This document shows positions 15,488 through 22,683 of a DNA stretch of 64,000 bases, piece after piece (position 1 is the stretch's first letter; every line of letters starts with the position of its first letter). The notes below the pieces were generated by a model. That model was not told where the DNA came from, did not search any database, and was given only the letters and a program-made list of their open reading frames with translations. The stretch comes from Oscillospiraceae bacterium (GTDB lineage: Bacteria; Bacillota; Clostridia; Oscillospirales; Acutalibacteraceae). The stretch is from NCBI GenBank assembly GCA_902792905.1, contig CADBBH010000006.1:87633-151632 (forward strand). The letters run 5' to 3'. The position numbers were made by a program, and so were the translations under genes.

Positions 15488-16219
15488 ATGAGTATTCTTA
15501 CTGCGGAAAAACTCAATAAATCCTTCGGCGATAATCATGTTTTAAGAGACGTGTCTCTTTTTCTTGAAGACGGCGAATTTGTTTCTCTTCTCGGAGTCAG
15601 CGGAGGCGGCAAAACCACGCTTTTTAACGTTTTATCCGGTCTTTATACTCCGGACAGCGGAAAAGTAACGCTCGGCGGCAAGGATATTACCGGCAAGCCC
15701 GGAAGTATCAGCTATATGCTTCAGAAAGATTTGCTTCTGCCGTTTAAGAGAGTAATAGACAATGTTGCTCTGCCTCTTGTCATCAAGGGAATGACCAAAA
15801 AGGAGGCGCGTGCCGAAGCAGAAAAACATTTCGGCGTATTCGGGATAGACGGCACCCAGATGCTTTATCCTTATGCTCTCTCGGGCGGTATGAAGCAGAG
15901 AGCAGCCCTACTGAGAACATATCTTGCTTCCGACGGCGTGGTGCTTCTTGACGAGCCTTTTTCCGCTCTCGATGCCATTACGCGTTCCAAGATGCAGGAG
16001 TGGTATCTCGGGATTATGGATGAAATCCGACTCTCCACCGTTTTCATTACTCACGATATTGATGAAGCAGTTCTGCTTTCCGACAGAATATGCATATTGA
16101 GCGAAGGAACAATCACGGATGAAATCGTTATTGACTGTCCGCGGCCGCGTCCGAAAGATTTCGGCCTTACCGAAGAATTTCTTGAATATAAGAGGAAAGT
16201 TAAATCTTTAATTAAATAA
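15488..16219 (+). CDS. thiZ: ABC importer ATPase (ThiZ-like)
   Basis: A 243-residue ABC ATPase with Walker A GVSGGGKTT (usual G-x4-GKT with Gly in place of Ser), Q-loop MLQKDLLLPF, signature LSGGMKQRAALLRTYL, Walker B VVLLDEPFSALD and the H-loop FITHDIDEA. It energises the ThiX/ThiY importer and is the last gene of that operon, 3 bp after thiY. The hairpin at 16242 may end the transcript. Confidence 0.9.
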   Translation: MSILTAEKLNKSFGDNHVLRDVSLFLEDGEFVSLLGVSGGGKTTLFNVLSGLYTPDSGKVTLGGKDITGKPGSISYMLQKDLLLPFKRVIDNVALPLVIKGMTKKEARAEAEKHFGVFGIDGTQMLYPYALSGGMKQRAALLRTYLASDGVVLLDEPFSALDAITRSKMQEWYLGIMDEIRLSTVFITHDIDEAVLLSDRICILSEGTITDEIVIDCPRPRPKDFGLTEEFLEYKRKVKSLIK

Positions 16220-16241
16220 TTATAATTATTATTGAATTTGT

Positions 16242-16280
16242 CCCTCTGCCGTGATATTATTAAAGAAAAACGGCAGGGGG
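16242..16280 (+). promoter_or_regulatory. Hairpin that buries the ribosome site of the dCMP deaminase gene
   Basis: Eleven-bp stem CCCTCTGCCGT (16242-16252) with ACGGCAGGGGG (16270-16280), one G-T pair, 17-nt A-rich loop. The right arm contains the AGGGGG ribosome site used by the ATG at 16287. TATTTT follows, so it could also work as a weak terminator for the thi operon. Confidence 0.55.
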
Positions 16281-16286
16281 TATTTT

Positions 16287-16784
16287 ATGCCTAAAAGAAG
16301 CGATTATATCAGCTGGGATGAATATTTTATGGGTATCGCGATGCTCTCATCCTACAGGAGCAAAGATCCGAATACCAGAGTCGGCGCCTGCATCGTAAAT
16401 GACAATAACCGCATTATGTCAATGGGTTATAACGGCTTCCCGATGGGATGCAGCGACGATGAGTTTCCCTGGGAGAGAACCGGCGAAGACTACGATACCA
16501 AGTATCCTTATGTCTGCCACGCTGAGCTCAACGCAATTCTCAACGCCAAAGGCACAAATCTTGACGGCTGCAAGATCTATGTCGCTCTGTTTCCTTGCAA
16601 TGAATGCGCCAAAGCGATTATTCAGTGCGGTATCAAAGAGGTCGTTTATCTGTCCGATAAATATGACGGAACGCCGATGAACAGGGCTTCAAAGAGAATG
16701 TTTGACGCCGCCGGAGTGAAATACACCTGTCTTAAAATCAAAACCGAGAAGCTTGTCATTGATTTTGACGCTTCTAACGTATAA
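16287..16784 (+). CDS. Deoxycytidylate (dCMP) deaminase family protein
   Basis: A 165-residue zinc deaminase. The zinc and catalytic residues are in CHAELNAIL and FPCNECAKAI; the N-terminal SWDEYFMGIAMLSSYRSKDPNTRVGA and GYNGFPMGCSD are typical of dCMP deaminases, which turn dCMP into dUMP for dTMP synthesis. Start ATG 16287 is chosen for its AGGGGG; the upstream ATG at 16251 lies inside the hairpin. The ribosome site is in a stable stem, suggesting translational control. Confidence 0.9.
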   Translation: MPKRSDYISWDEYFMGIAMLSSYRSKDPNTRVGACIVNDNNRIMSMGYNGFPMGCSDDEFPWERTGEDYDTKYPYVCHAELNAILNAKGTNLDGCKIYVALFPCNECAKAIIQCGIKEVVYLSDKYDGTPMNRASKRMFDAAGVKYTCLKIKTEKLVIDFDASNV

Positions 16785-16796
16785 GGAGGAAACACA

Positions 16797-17963
16797 ATGC
16801 TTGCCAAAAAACCGCCTATGGGTTTCAATACCTGGAACACCTTCGCAGAGAATATCAATGAGGACGTAATCAAAGAAATTGCCGATGCGATGGTTGAAAA
16901 AGGCCTTCTCGACGCCGGTTATGAGTATCTTGTTATCGATGACTGCTGGAGCGAGAAGCAGAGAGATCCCGAAACGGGCAAAATCATTCCGGATCATATT
17001 AAATTCCCCAACGGCATGAAGGCTGTCAGCGATTATGTCCATTCAAAAGGGCTGAAATTCGGTATGTATTCCTGCGCGGGCACAAGAACCTGCGCCGATT
17101 ACCCCGGCTCTTTTGATCATGAATTTCTCGATGCTGAGACCTTCGCGGAATACGGCGCGGATTTTCTCAAATACGATTACTGTTACAGACCCGCCCATCA
17201 TCACGGCGACCTGCTTTACAGAAAGATGGGTATGGCCCTCAAAGCCTGCGGCAGAGAGATTCTTTTTTCCGCATGTAACTGGGGATGTGACGATGTCCAT
17301 AAATGGATTCGCTCCACCGGCGCTCATATGTATCGCTCCACCGGCGATATAGTCGATAATTTCAAATCGATGAAGGACATCTGCTTCAGCCAGTTTGAGA
17401 ATCTCGCATTCTCCGCTCCCGGTTGCTGGAATGATATCGATATGCTCACCGTCGGTATGTTCGGTAAGGGCAATGTCGGCTCGACCGGCAGCACCGCCGT
17501 AGATTATAAAACCGAATTCGCAATCTGGTGTATGTATTCCGCTCCGCTCATGCTCGGCGGCGATATCCGCACCTTTGATGACGAAATGATGAAGCTCGTC
17601 ACAAATAAAGACCTTATCCGTATCAATCAGGATGAGGAGGGCAGACCCGCTTTCGTTACTGATAGCCATATCGTTTGCAACATCCAGGGTGAGACTGTCT
17701 ATACCGCCAGCAGAGATGATAAGAAAGTATTCGTCAAGCTTCTTTCGGATAATGAAATTGCCGTTCTTTTTGCCAATTTCTCCGATGATGACAGAAAAGT
17801 CGATTTCTTCTTTGAGGATGCAGGCATTCCCGTCGCTTCCGGCTATGGCCTCGATATGAGAGAGGTATTCACCGGTGAAAAGCTTGGCGTTCAGAAGGAT
17901 ATGCTCACCAGAAGAATACCCGCTCACGGATGCGAATGCTATATCTGTACTCTCTCAAAATAA
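16797..17963 (+). CDS. GH27 alpha-galactosidase-type glycosidase
   Basis: A 388-residue GH27 enzyme. The opening PPMGFNTWNTF and YLVIDDCWSEKQRD are family landmarks. The catalytic nucleophile is the Asp in LKYDYC and the acid/base the second Asp of CWNDIDML; the usual cysteines in YSCAGTRTCADYPGS are present. No signal peptide, so it is probably intracellular. It removes alpha-galactose or alpha-GalNAc; the loop around YCYRPAHHHG is needed to decide which. The C-terminal beta domain is short. SD AAGGAGG, 12 bp after the deaminase gene, so probably co-transcribed with it. Confidence 0.92.
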   Translation: MLAKKPPMGFNTWNTFAENINEDVIKEIADAMVEKGLLDAGYEYLVIDDCWSEKQRDPETGKIIPDHIKFPNGMKAVSDYVHSKGLKFGMYSCAGTRTCADYPGSFDHEFLDAETFAEYGADFLKYDYCYRPAHHHGDLLYRKMGMALKACGREILFSACNWGCDDVHKWIRSTGAHMYRSTGDIVDNFKSMKDICFSQFENLAFSAPGCWNDIDMLTVGMFGKGNVGSTGSTAVDYKTEFAIWCMYSAPLMLGGDIRTFDDEMMKLVTNKDLIRINQDEEGRPAFVTDSHIVCNIQGETVYTASRDDKKVFVKLLSDNEIAVLFANFSDDDRKVDFFFEDAGIPVASGYGLDMREVFTGEKLGVQKDMLTRRIPAHGCECYICTLSK

Positions 17964-17964
17964 T

Positions 17965-18162
17965 ATGAGCGAGCTGCTTTGTATATCCTGCGAAAAGCCG
18001 CTCACGCGCGATGACATCGGCTTTCATAAGAAGATGGTGAACCGCGGCGCGCAGGAATTTATGTGTATTGACTGCCTGTGCGAATACTTCGGTATTCCGC
18101 GCTCAAAGGCAGATGAAATGATAGAAAGATTCAAGAGCATCGGATGCTCCATGTTTAACTGA
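17965..18162 (+). CDS. Small zinc-ribbon protein, function unknown
   Basis: A 65-residue protein with CISCEKPL near the start and CIDCLC in the middle, a likely four-cysteine zinc site, followed by a helical region (IPRSKADEMIERFKSIGC). Start ATG 17965 lies just 1 bp after the GH27 stop; a longer frame reading back into GH27 is an artefact. Similar short zinc proteins are common in Clostridia, without known function. Followed within 16 bp by the GDPD gene. Confidence 0.7.
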   Translation: MSELLCISCEKPLTRDDIGFHKKMVNRGAQEFMCIDCLCEYFGIPRSKADEMIERFKSIGCSMFN

Positions 18163-18177
18163 GGAAAGGTGACTGCC

Positions 18178-18948
18178 ATGGGAATTTGCAATGTTATTTC
18201 ACACAGAGGAGCAAATAAATACGCTCCGCAGAATACTATGCCCGCATTCAGAAAATCGGTTGAAATCGGTGTTGACGGCTTTGAGACCGACGTTCATTTT
18301 TCATCCGACGGCCATATCGTAATCTGCCATAACTATACTGTTGACGAGACTTCAAACGGTATGGGCAATGTATCGGATATGACCCTTGAACGCCTGCGCG
18401 AGCTCGATTTCGGTTCATATTTCTCCGATGAATTCAAGGAAACTCAGCTCCCGACTCTGGAGGAATTCCTTGACCTTTGCAAGGACGATATGATTAAGGT
18501 TATGAATATCGAAATCAAGGAGCCCAAAAACGGCAAGAAGGATATCGCGGATAAGACTATTGAGATGGTTAAGGAATTCGGTCTCTTTGATAAGCTTCTG
18601 ATTTCAAGCTTCGATCCCGAAATCGTTGTCCGCTGCAAGGAGGTTGACCCCGAATGCAAGACCGGCTTCCTCTACAGCCCCGACAGGCCTATTACTTATA
18701 CAAAAATGGTGCTCCATTATGTTGAATACGCCAAAGAAATCGGCGCAGACTTCCTTCATCCGCATTTCTCGCTCGTCAACGCGAAATATGTCAAGAATCT
18801 TCACGATAACGGTATCGGCGTAAATCCCTGGACCGTTGATGATAAGGATACCGCCCGCAAGCTTCTCTCCTACGGAGTTGACGGAATAATCACAAATGTT
18901 CCCGATGATATGAATAAAATTGTTGCGGAATACGAGGCGGAAAACTGA
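18178..18948 (+). CDS. Glycerophosphodiester phosphodiesterase
   Basis: A 256-residue GDPD-family protein. Catalytic and metal residues are visible in ISHRGANKYAPQNTMPAF, GFETDVHFSSDGHIVICHN (the paired His residues and Glu/Asp ligands), MNIEIKEP and the late NPWTVDDKDTARKLLSYGVD. It hydrolyses glycerophosphodiesters to glycerol-3-phosphate and an alcohol; no signal peptide, so cytoplasmic. ATG 18178 is preferred over GTG 18169 because AGGAAAGG lies 8 nt before it. Confidence 0.93.
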   Translation: MGICNVISHRGANKYAPQNTMPAFRKSVEIGVDGFETDVHFSSDGHIVICHNYTVDETSNGMGNVSDMTLERLRELDFGSYFSDEFKETQLPTLEEFLDLCKDDMIKVMNIEIKEPKNGKKDIADKTIEMVKEFGLFDKLLISSFDPEIVVRCKEVDPECKTGFLYSPDRPITYTKMVLHYVEYAKEIGADFLHPHFSLVNAKYVKNLHDNGIGVNPWTVDDKDTARKLLSYGVDGIITNVPDDMNKIVAEYEAEN

Positions 18949-18979
18949 TTGGTCATATAATATAACAATTCCACTTTAA

Positions 18980-19010
18980 CCCTCTCCGGGAATGGAGAGG
19001 GCGTTTTTTT
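18980..19010 (+). terminator. Intrinsic terminator behind the GDPD gene
   Basis: Stem CCCTCTCC/GGAGAGGG with loop GGGAAT, then GC and seven T. The same stem recurs at 28857-28878. Confidence 0.85.
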
Positions 19011-19074
19011 GCATAATGAAAAAACGGGTGGACTGCAAGGATATGCTGCGCACAAATCCTGTAATATCAATACT

Positions 19075-19162
19075 TGTCATCGTGAGCGCAGCGAAGGATC
19101 AAAATAACAGGCGTATTGTAATTACCGCACCAACGTATGGGCAGATATCATCCGCCCGCCCC
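19075..19162. repeat. Dispersed intergenic repeat, copy 1 (degenerate)
   Basis: Contains TGTCATCGTGAGCGCAGCGA at 19075-19094 and GATATCATCCGCCCGCCCC at 19144-19162. Both pieces, in the same order, recur in the 28.6-28.8 kb copy. This 310-bp gap (18949-19258) holds no gene; besides the repeat it has the terminator at 18980 and a promoter at 19198. Confidence 0.65.
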
Positions 19163-19197
19163 AATGATATGCAAGACTGTTTTATATAATTATCATA

Positions 19198-19226
19198 TTG
19201 AATTTCTTTCGCTTCTTTGTTAAAAT
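19198..19226 (+). promoter_or_regulatory. Promoter of the HD-hydrolase gene
   Basis: TTGAAT, 17-nt spacer, TAAAAT, 33 bp before the start codon. Confidence 0.55.
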
Positions 19227-19258
19227 ATTATTGAAGATTATCAAAGGAAGCGATTTAT

Positions 19259-19825
19259 ATGCTAACACTCGAGAGAGCACGAGAACTCAATGACAGCAAG
19301 GTGAAGGAATATCATCTCATCATTCATGCGAAAAATGTAATGTATGCTATGGGTGCAATGGCCGATTATTTCGGCGAGGACCGTGAACACTGGATGGCAG
19401 TCGGCTATCTTCACGATTATGATTATGAAGAATTCCCGGACGAGCATCTGCAGCATACCGAAAAGGAACTTCTTGCCCAAGGTGTTGAAGAAGAAGACGT
19501 GCGCGCGATTATGAGCCACGGCTGGGGAATCTGCACAGACGTTGAGCCCCTGACAAATATGGAAAAATCACTCTTTGCTGTCGATGAGCTGACAGGTATA
19601 GTTCAGGCGTGCGCCCGTATGAGGCCTCAGGGAATTACGGACCTTGAAGTCAAAAGCTTTATGAAGAAATTCAAGGATAAAAAATTCGCCGCGAAATGCG
19701 ACAGAGACCTGATTATCAAGGGCTGCGAAATGCTGGGTATGGATGTTCCGCAACTCGCGGAGATAGTCATTAATGGTATGAAGCCCTATGCCGCCGATAT
19801 AGATTTGCTCGGCACCGGGCACTGA
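19259..19825 (+). CDS. HD-domain hydrolase
   Basis: A 188-residue HD-superfamily protein. Likely metal ligands are His in HLIIHAKNVM, the HD pair in GYLHDYDYEEFPDEHLQH and the Asp in FAVDELTGIV. The IMSHGWGICTDVEPLTNMEKSLFA segment matches the HDIG group often annotated as predicted phosphohydrolases of nucleotides. Physiological substrate unknown. SD AAAGGAAG, own promoter, and the nitroreductase gene follows 22 bp later. Confidence 0.85.
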   Translation: MLTLERARELNDSKVKEYHLIIHAKNVMYAMGAMADYFGEDREHWMAVGYLHDYDYEEFPDEHLQHTEKELLAQGVEEEDVRAIMSHGWGICTDVEPLTNMEKSLFAVDELTGIVQACARMRPQGITDLEVKSFMKKFKDKKFAAKCDRDLIIKGCEMLGMDVPQLAEIVINGMKPYAADIDLLGTGH

Positions 19826-19847
19826 AAATATAATAAGGGGAAAAGAA

Positions 19848-20660
19848 ATGAAAATTATTGATGCTGTGCGCAGCAGAAGAAGTGTGCGCACCTTCAGCGG
19901 AGAACCGCTGAAAAAAGAGGATATTGACCAGATATCGGATTTTGCCCGAGAGGCCGCAAATCCTTATAATCTGCCGATAGACTGGATGTTTTTCAATACG
20001 AAGGAGTCCGGGCTGTCAACTCCGGTTATAGTGGGGGAGGATACTTATATTGCCGGCAAAATGCTCCGCGCAGAACACGCTGAGGAGGCATTCGGTTATT
20101 CATTTGAGAGAATCGTCCTCTTTGCCGAAACAATCGGAATCGGCACCACCTGGATTGCCGGAACTATGGACCGCTCATCTTTCGAAAAGGCCGTTTCTCT
20201 CGCGGAGAATGAAGTCATGCCCTGTGTGAGTCCTCTCGGCTACCCGGCAAAGAAGATGTCCGTTCGCGAAACCGTTATGCGCAAAGGCGTTAAGGCGGAG
20301 TTCCGCTTTGATTTTTCTGATATTTTCTTTGACGGCTCCTTTGATGCTCCGCTTAAGAGCGAATCGGCCGGCAAATGGCAGACTGCGCTTGAAGCTGTCC
20401 GCCTTGCTCCGTCAGCTGTCAATAAACAGCCCTGGCGTGTTGCAGTCTGCGATAACTGCGTTCATTTTTATGAGAAACGCAGTAAAGCGCGCGCCGAAGG
20501 GGAATGGGATATTCAGAAGATTGATATGGGAATCGCACTCTGTCATTTTGAACTCGTCGCCGCCGAATGCGGATTGAATGTTTCTTTCTGCATAGAGGAT
20601 CCCGGTCTGCCCGTCGGCGAAAATACCGTTTATATTGCTTCGTATAAGCTTAACGATTGA
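19848..20660 (+). CDS. Nitroreductase-family flavoprotein (TM1586-like, duplicated fold)
   Basis: A 270-residue protein. The N-terminus IDAVRSRRSVRTFSGEPL is the FMN-phosphate binding start of nitroreductases; a second half begins near residue 175 and contains WQTALEAVRLAPSAVNKQPW, the pattern of the TM1586-type family in which one chain carries both halves of the FMN fold. The reaction is probably NAD(P)H-dependent reduction of an unknown substrate. Ribosome site AAGGGGAAAAG before ATG. Likely co-transcribed with the HD hydrolase. Confidence 0.83.
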   Translation: MKIIDAVRSRRSVRTFSGEPLKKEDIDQISDFAREAANPYNLPIDWMFFNTKESGLSTPVIVGEDTYIAGKMLRAEHAEEAFGYSFERIVLFAETIGIGTTWIAGTMDRSSFEKAVSLAENEVMPCVSPLGYPAKKMSVRETVMRKGVKAEFRFDFSDIFFDGSFDAPLKSESAGKWQTALEAVRLAPSAVNKQPWRVAVCDNCVHFYEKRSKARAEGEWDIQKIDMGIALCHFELVAAECGLNVSFCIEDPGLPVGENTVYIASYKLND

Positions 20661-20682
20661 TAATAATCATAGGGTGAAAATA

Positions 20683-22347
20683 ATGCTCTTCAAAAAGACA
20701 ATCTCTCTGATGCTGTGTGTAATTATGCTGACCTGCGCCGTTTCATTCGGGCAGTCGGCATTGTACTGCGTTGCCTTCTCGGATTCCGCTGATAACGATA
20801 TTGATTATATCACTCCCGAAGATTTCGGAGCTGCGGGCGACGGTGTCACCGATGATACCGACGCGATTGAAAGAAGTATGAAGAGCGGAACAAAGGAAGT
20901 TTATCTTACCGGCGAATATCTTATCTCAAGATATATTTTTTCACCTTATGAAAAGCATTTTTTTGCGCCTTCCGCAAAGAAGGCAAAAATCATCTGCGAT
21001 ATTCCTGATGACACGAAGGCGCTCGCTTTTTACGGCGCATCGGAATTCGATAACATCATCTTTGAAAGCACTCTCGAGAGAACGGGAACCAGCGCCCACG
21101 GCGAGAAATATGAAAAAACGAGCAATGTCGTGCTGACTGAAATCTGGGAAAACGGCGCCGTATTCAGTAATTGCGATTTTATTAACGGTCTTACTGCAAT
21201 AAGAGGCAGAAAATCAACTGATTCCGATGTCATTCCCGGGTTTATCACTGTCAATAACTGCTCTTTTACCGACTGCAAGATTCCTGTTCAGGGCTACAGC
21301 AGAGTAACGCAGATAAACTCCTGCAGCTTTTATAATGACGGCGATCTTTACGGCGGCGACCACTGCGTATATATCGAGCGATTCGGCTGCGAATCGCTGA
21401 CGGTCACCGATACATTTGTCAGCACTCTCAACAGCGAATCGGGCAACGCTTTTCAGATTTACGGTTCTCCGTCTGCCGGTGATATTGTTCCGTCCCTTAA
21501 TGTCAGCAACTGTAAAATCAATGCGAACGGTGTCGCCTCGGTCAGCGAAGCCGATGTCATTATCAGAGGCACTGAATTTCACGCGTCTCACCCTTCGCGT
21601 TATATAGCCACTGCAGTCGAGGGCAGCATTTCGCTTTATGATTCCGATTTTACTCACAGTTACGCTTTTACCTATGCCGGAACACAGGTTAAACCCGTTG
21701 CGGAAAACTGCTCGTTCACTCTCGATACATCCCTCTCACAGACCCGATGCAATTATCCCTTTGAGAGTAAAAACTGCAGCTATATCAACTGGGGCGGCAA
21801 TATAAGACTTGACAGCACTTCGTTTATCTCCTGCCGTTTCTCAGGAACAGACGGAAGGGCCCTCAATGGCCTTTATGTCCGCGATGTTGACGGATTCGGC
21901 GTTTCGTTTACCGATTGCGCTTTTGAACCCGGCGCGGCGGTAATCAATGATGAAAGCGCCGTCACAAAATGGGAGAACTGCACCGTTGACGGCTCGGATG
22001 TCTCGCCCCATACCGACGTTCCCGCCATAGAAATTAAGAATTTCAAGCCTTCCGTTACCGTTGATTATAAATCCGAGTTGGTCTTTCATACCGAATCTCC
22101 CGCGCCGCCCGGTTATAAGATAGTATGGTCAAACGCAGATGAGGGAACGCAGTGCAGGATTGACCGCGCCGAGCATGATGAGTATCGTATTTCTGCGAAG
22201 CTCGTGCGTATTTCTGACGGTGCGTCAGTCAATTCCACTCAGACCGAAACGGTTCGCGTAAAAACCGATTTTTTCTCAAAAATCATCGCTTTTTTCAGAC
22301 AGATTTTCGGCCGCCTTCCTGTGTATGAGGATAATATCAGACTGTAG
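20683..22347 (+). CDS. Secreted right-handed beta-helix protein (pectate-lyase-3-like)
   Basis: A 554-residue exoprotein. Signal peptide about residues 1-28 (KKTISLMLCVIMLTCAVSF). The mature part opens with ITPEDFGAAGDGVTDDTDAI, the hallmark of the Pectate_lyase_3 beta-helix family, and continues with repeated NCSF/SCSFYN/NCKIN rungs of a parallel beta-helix. After residue about 440 comes a beta-rich Ig-like region and a short aromatic tail FFSKIIAFFRQIFG. It could be a polysaccharide lyase or hydrolase or a structural adhesin; catalytic residues are not obvious. ATG 20683 is used with AGGGTGA; the upstream ATG lies inside the nitroreductase gene. The aromatic tail recurs in two neighbouring secreted proteins. 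Confidence 0.8.
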   Translation: MLFKKTISLMLCVIMLTCAVSFGQSALYCVAFSDSADNDIDYITPEDFGAAGDGVTDDTDAIERSMKSGTKEVYLTGEYLISRYIFSPYEKHFFAPSAKKAKIICDIPDDTKALAFYGASEFDNIIFESTLERTGTSAHGEKYEKTSNVVLTEIWENGAVFSNCDFINGLTAIRGRKSTDSDVIPGFITVNNCSFTDCKIPVQGYSRVTQINSCSFYNDGDLYGGDHCVYIERFGCESLTVTDTFVSTLNSESGNAFQIYGSPSAGDIVPSLNVSNCKINANGVASVSEADVIIRGTEFHASHPSRYIATAVEGSISLYDSDFTHSYAFTYAGTQVKPVAENCSFTLDTSLSQTRCNYPFESKNCSYINWGGNIRLDSTSFISCRFSGTDGRALNGLYVRDVDGFGVSFTDCAFEPGAAVINDESAVTKWENCTVDGSDVSPHTDVPAIEIKNFKPSVTVDYKSELVFHTESPAPPGYKIVWSNADEGTQCRIDRAEHDEYRISAKLVRISDGASVNSTQTETVRVKTDFFSKIIAFFRQIFGRLPVYEDNIRL

Positions 22348-22384
22348 ATAATATTTTTTGAATATTAAACATTGAAGAATAAAC

Positions 22385-22411
22385 GGCTCCCCGACGGGAG
22401 CTGTATTTTTT
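22385..22411 (+). terminator. Intrinsic terminator behind the beta-helix gene
   Basis: Stem GGCTCCC/GGGAGCT, loop CGAC, then GTA and six T. Confidence 0.75.
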
Positions 22412-22610
22412 ATGGAATTAAATTTTCAGGAAGAGGGAACTGAAAACAATCCTGTTACTTCAAACAGATTTTTGAAAAAAGCTATTATTATCCGGAAAAT
22501 GTTGAGCTCGGCATATTCCGTGTCATCGGGAACTGAATCAAAAGGCTCGCCGGTTGACGGCTTAAATGAGGAGACGCTTCTGAAAAAAATTAATTTCCTG
22601 TATAAATAGC
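22412..22610. other. Intergenic stretch without a supported gene
   Basis: A 65-codon frame (22412-22609, +) begins inside the T tract of the preceding terminator, has no well-placed ribosome site and no recognisable protein features. I see no RNA structure or repeat here beyond the terminator and the promoter at 22611. Confidence 0.4.
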
Positions 22611-22640
22611 TTGTAATCTAATATGTTATTGTGTTAAAAT
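22611..22640 (+). promoter_or_regulatory. Promoter of the GLUG surface-protein gene
   Basis: TTGTAA, 18-nt spacer, TAAAAT, 43 bp upstream of the start codon, which has GGAGGAAG before it. Confidence 0.5.
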
Positions 22641-22683
22641 AAAGGCGTAGGTATTTCATAAAAACTCTATTGGAGGAAGAATT

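Noticed and set aside
17043-17927. A 294-codon minus-strand frame inside the GH27 gene
   Set aside because: It is the complement of a well-supported catalytic domain and has no start signals.
22412-22609. Small 65-codon frame after the beta-helix gene
   Set aside because: It starts in a terminator T tract, lacks a well-spaced ribosome site and has no protein features; too weak to call a gene.
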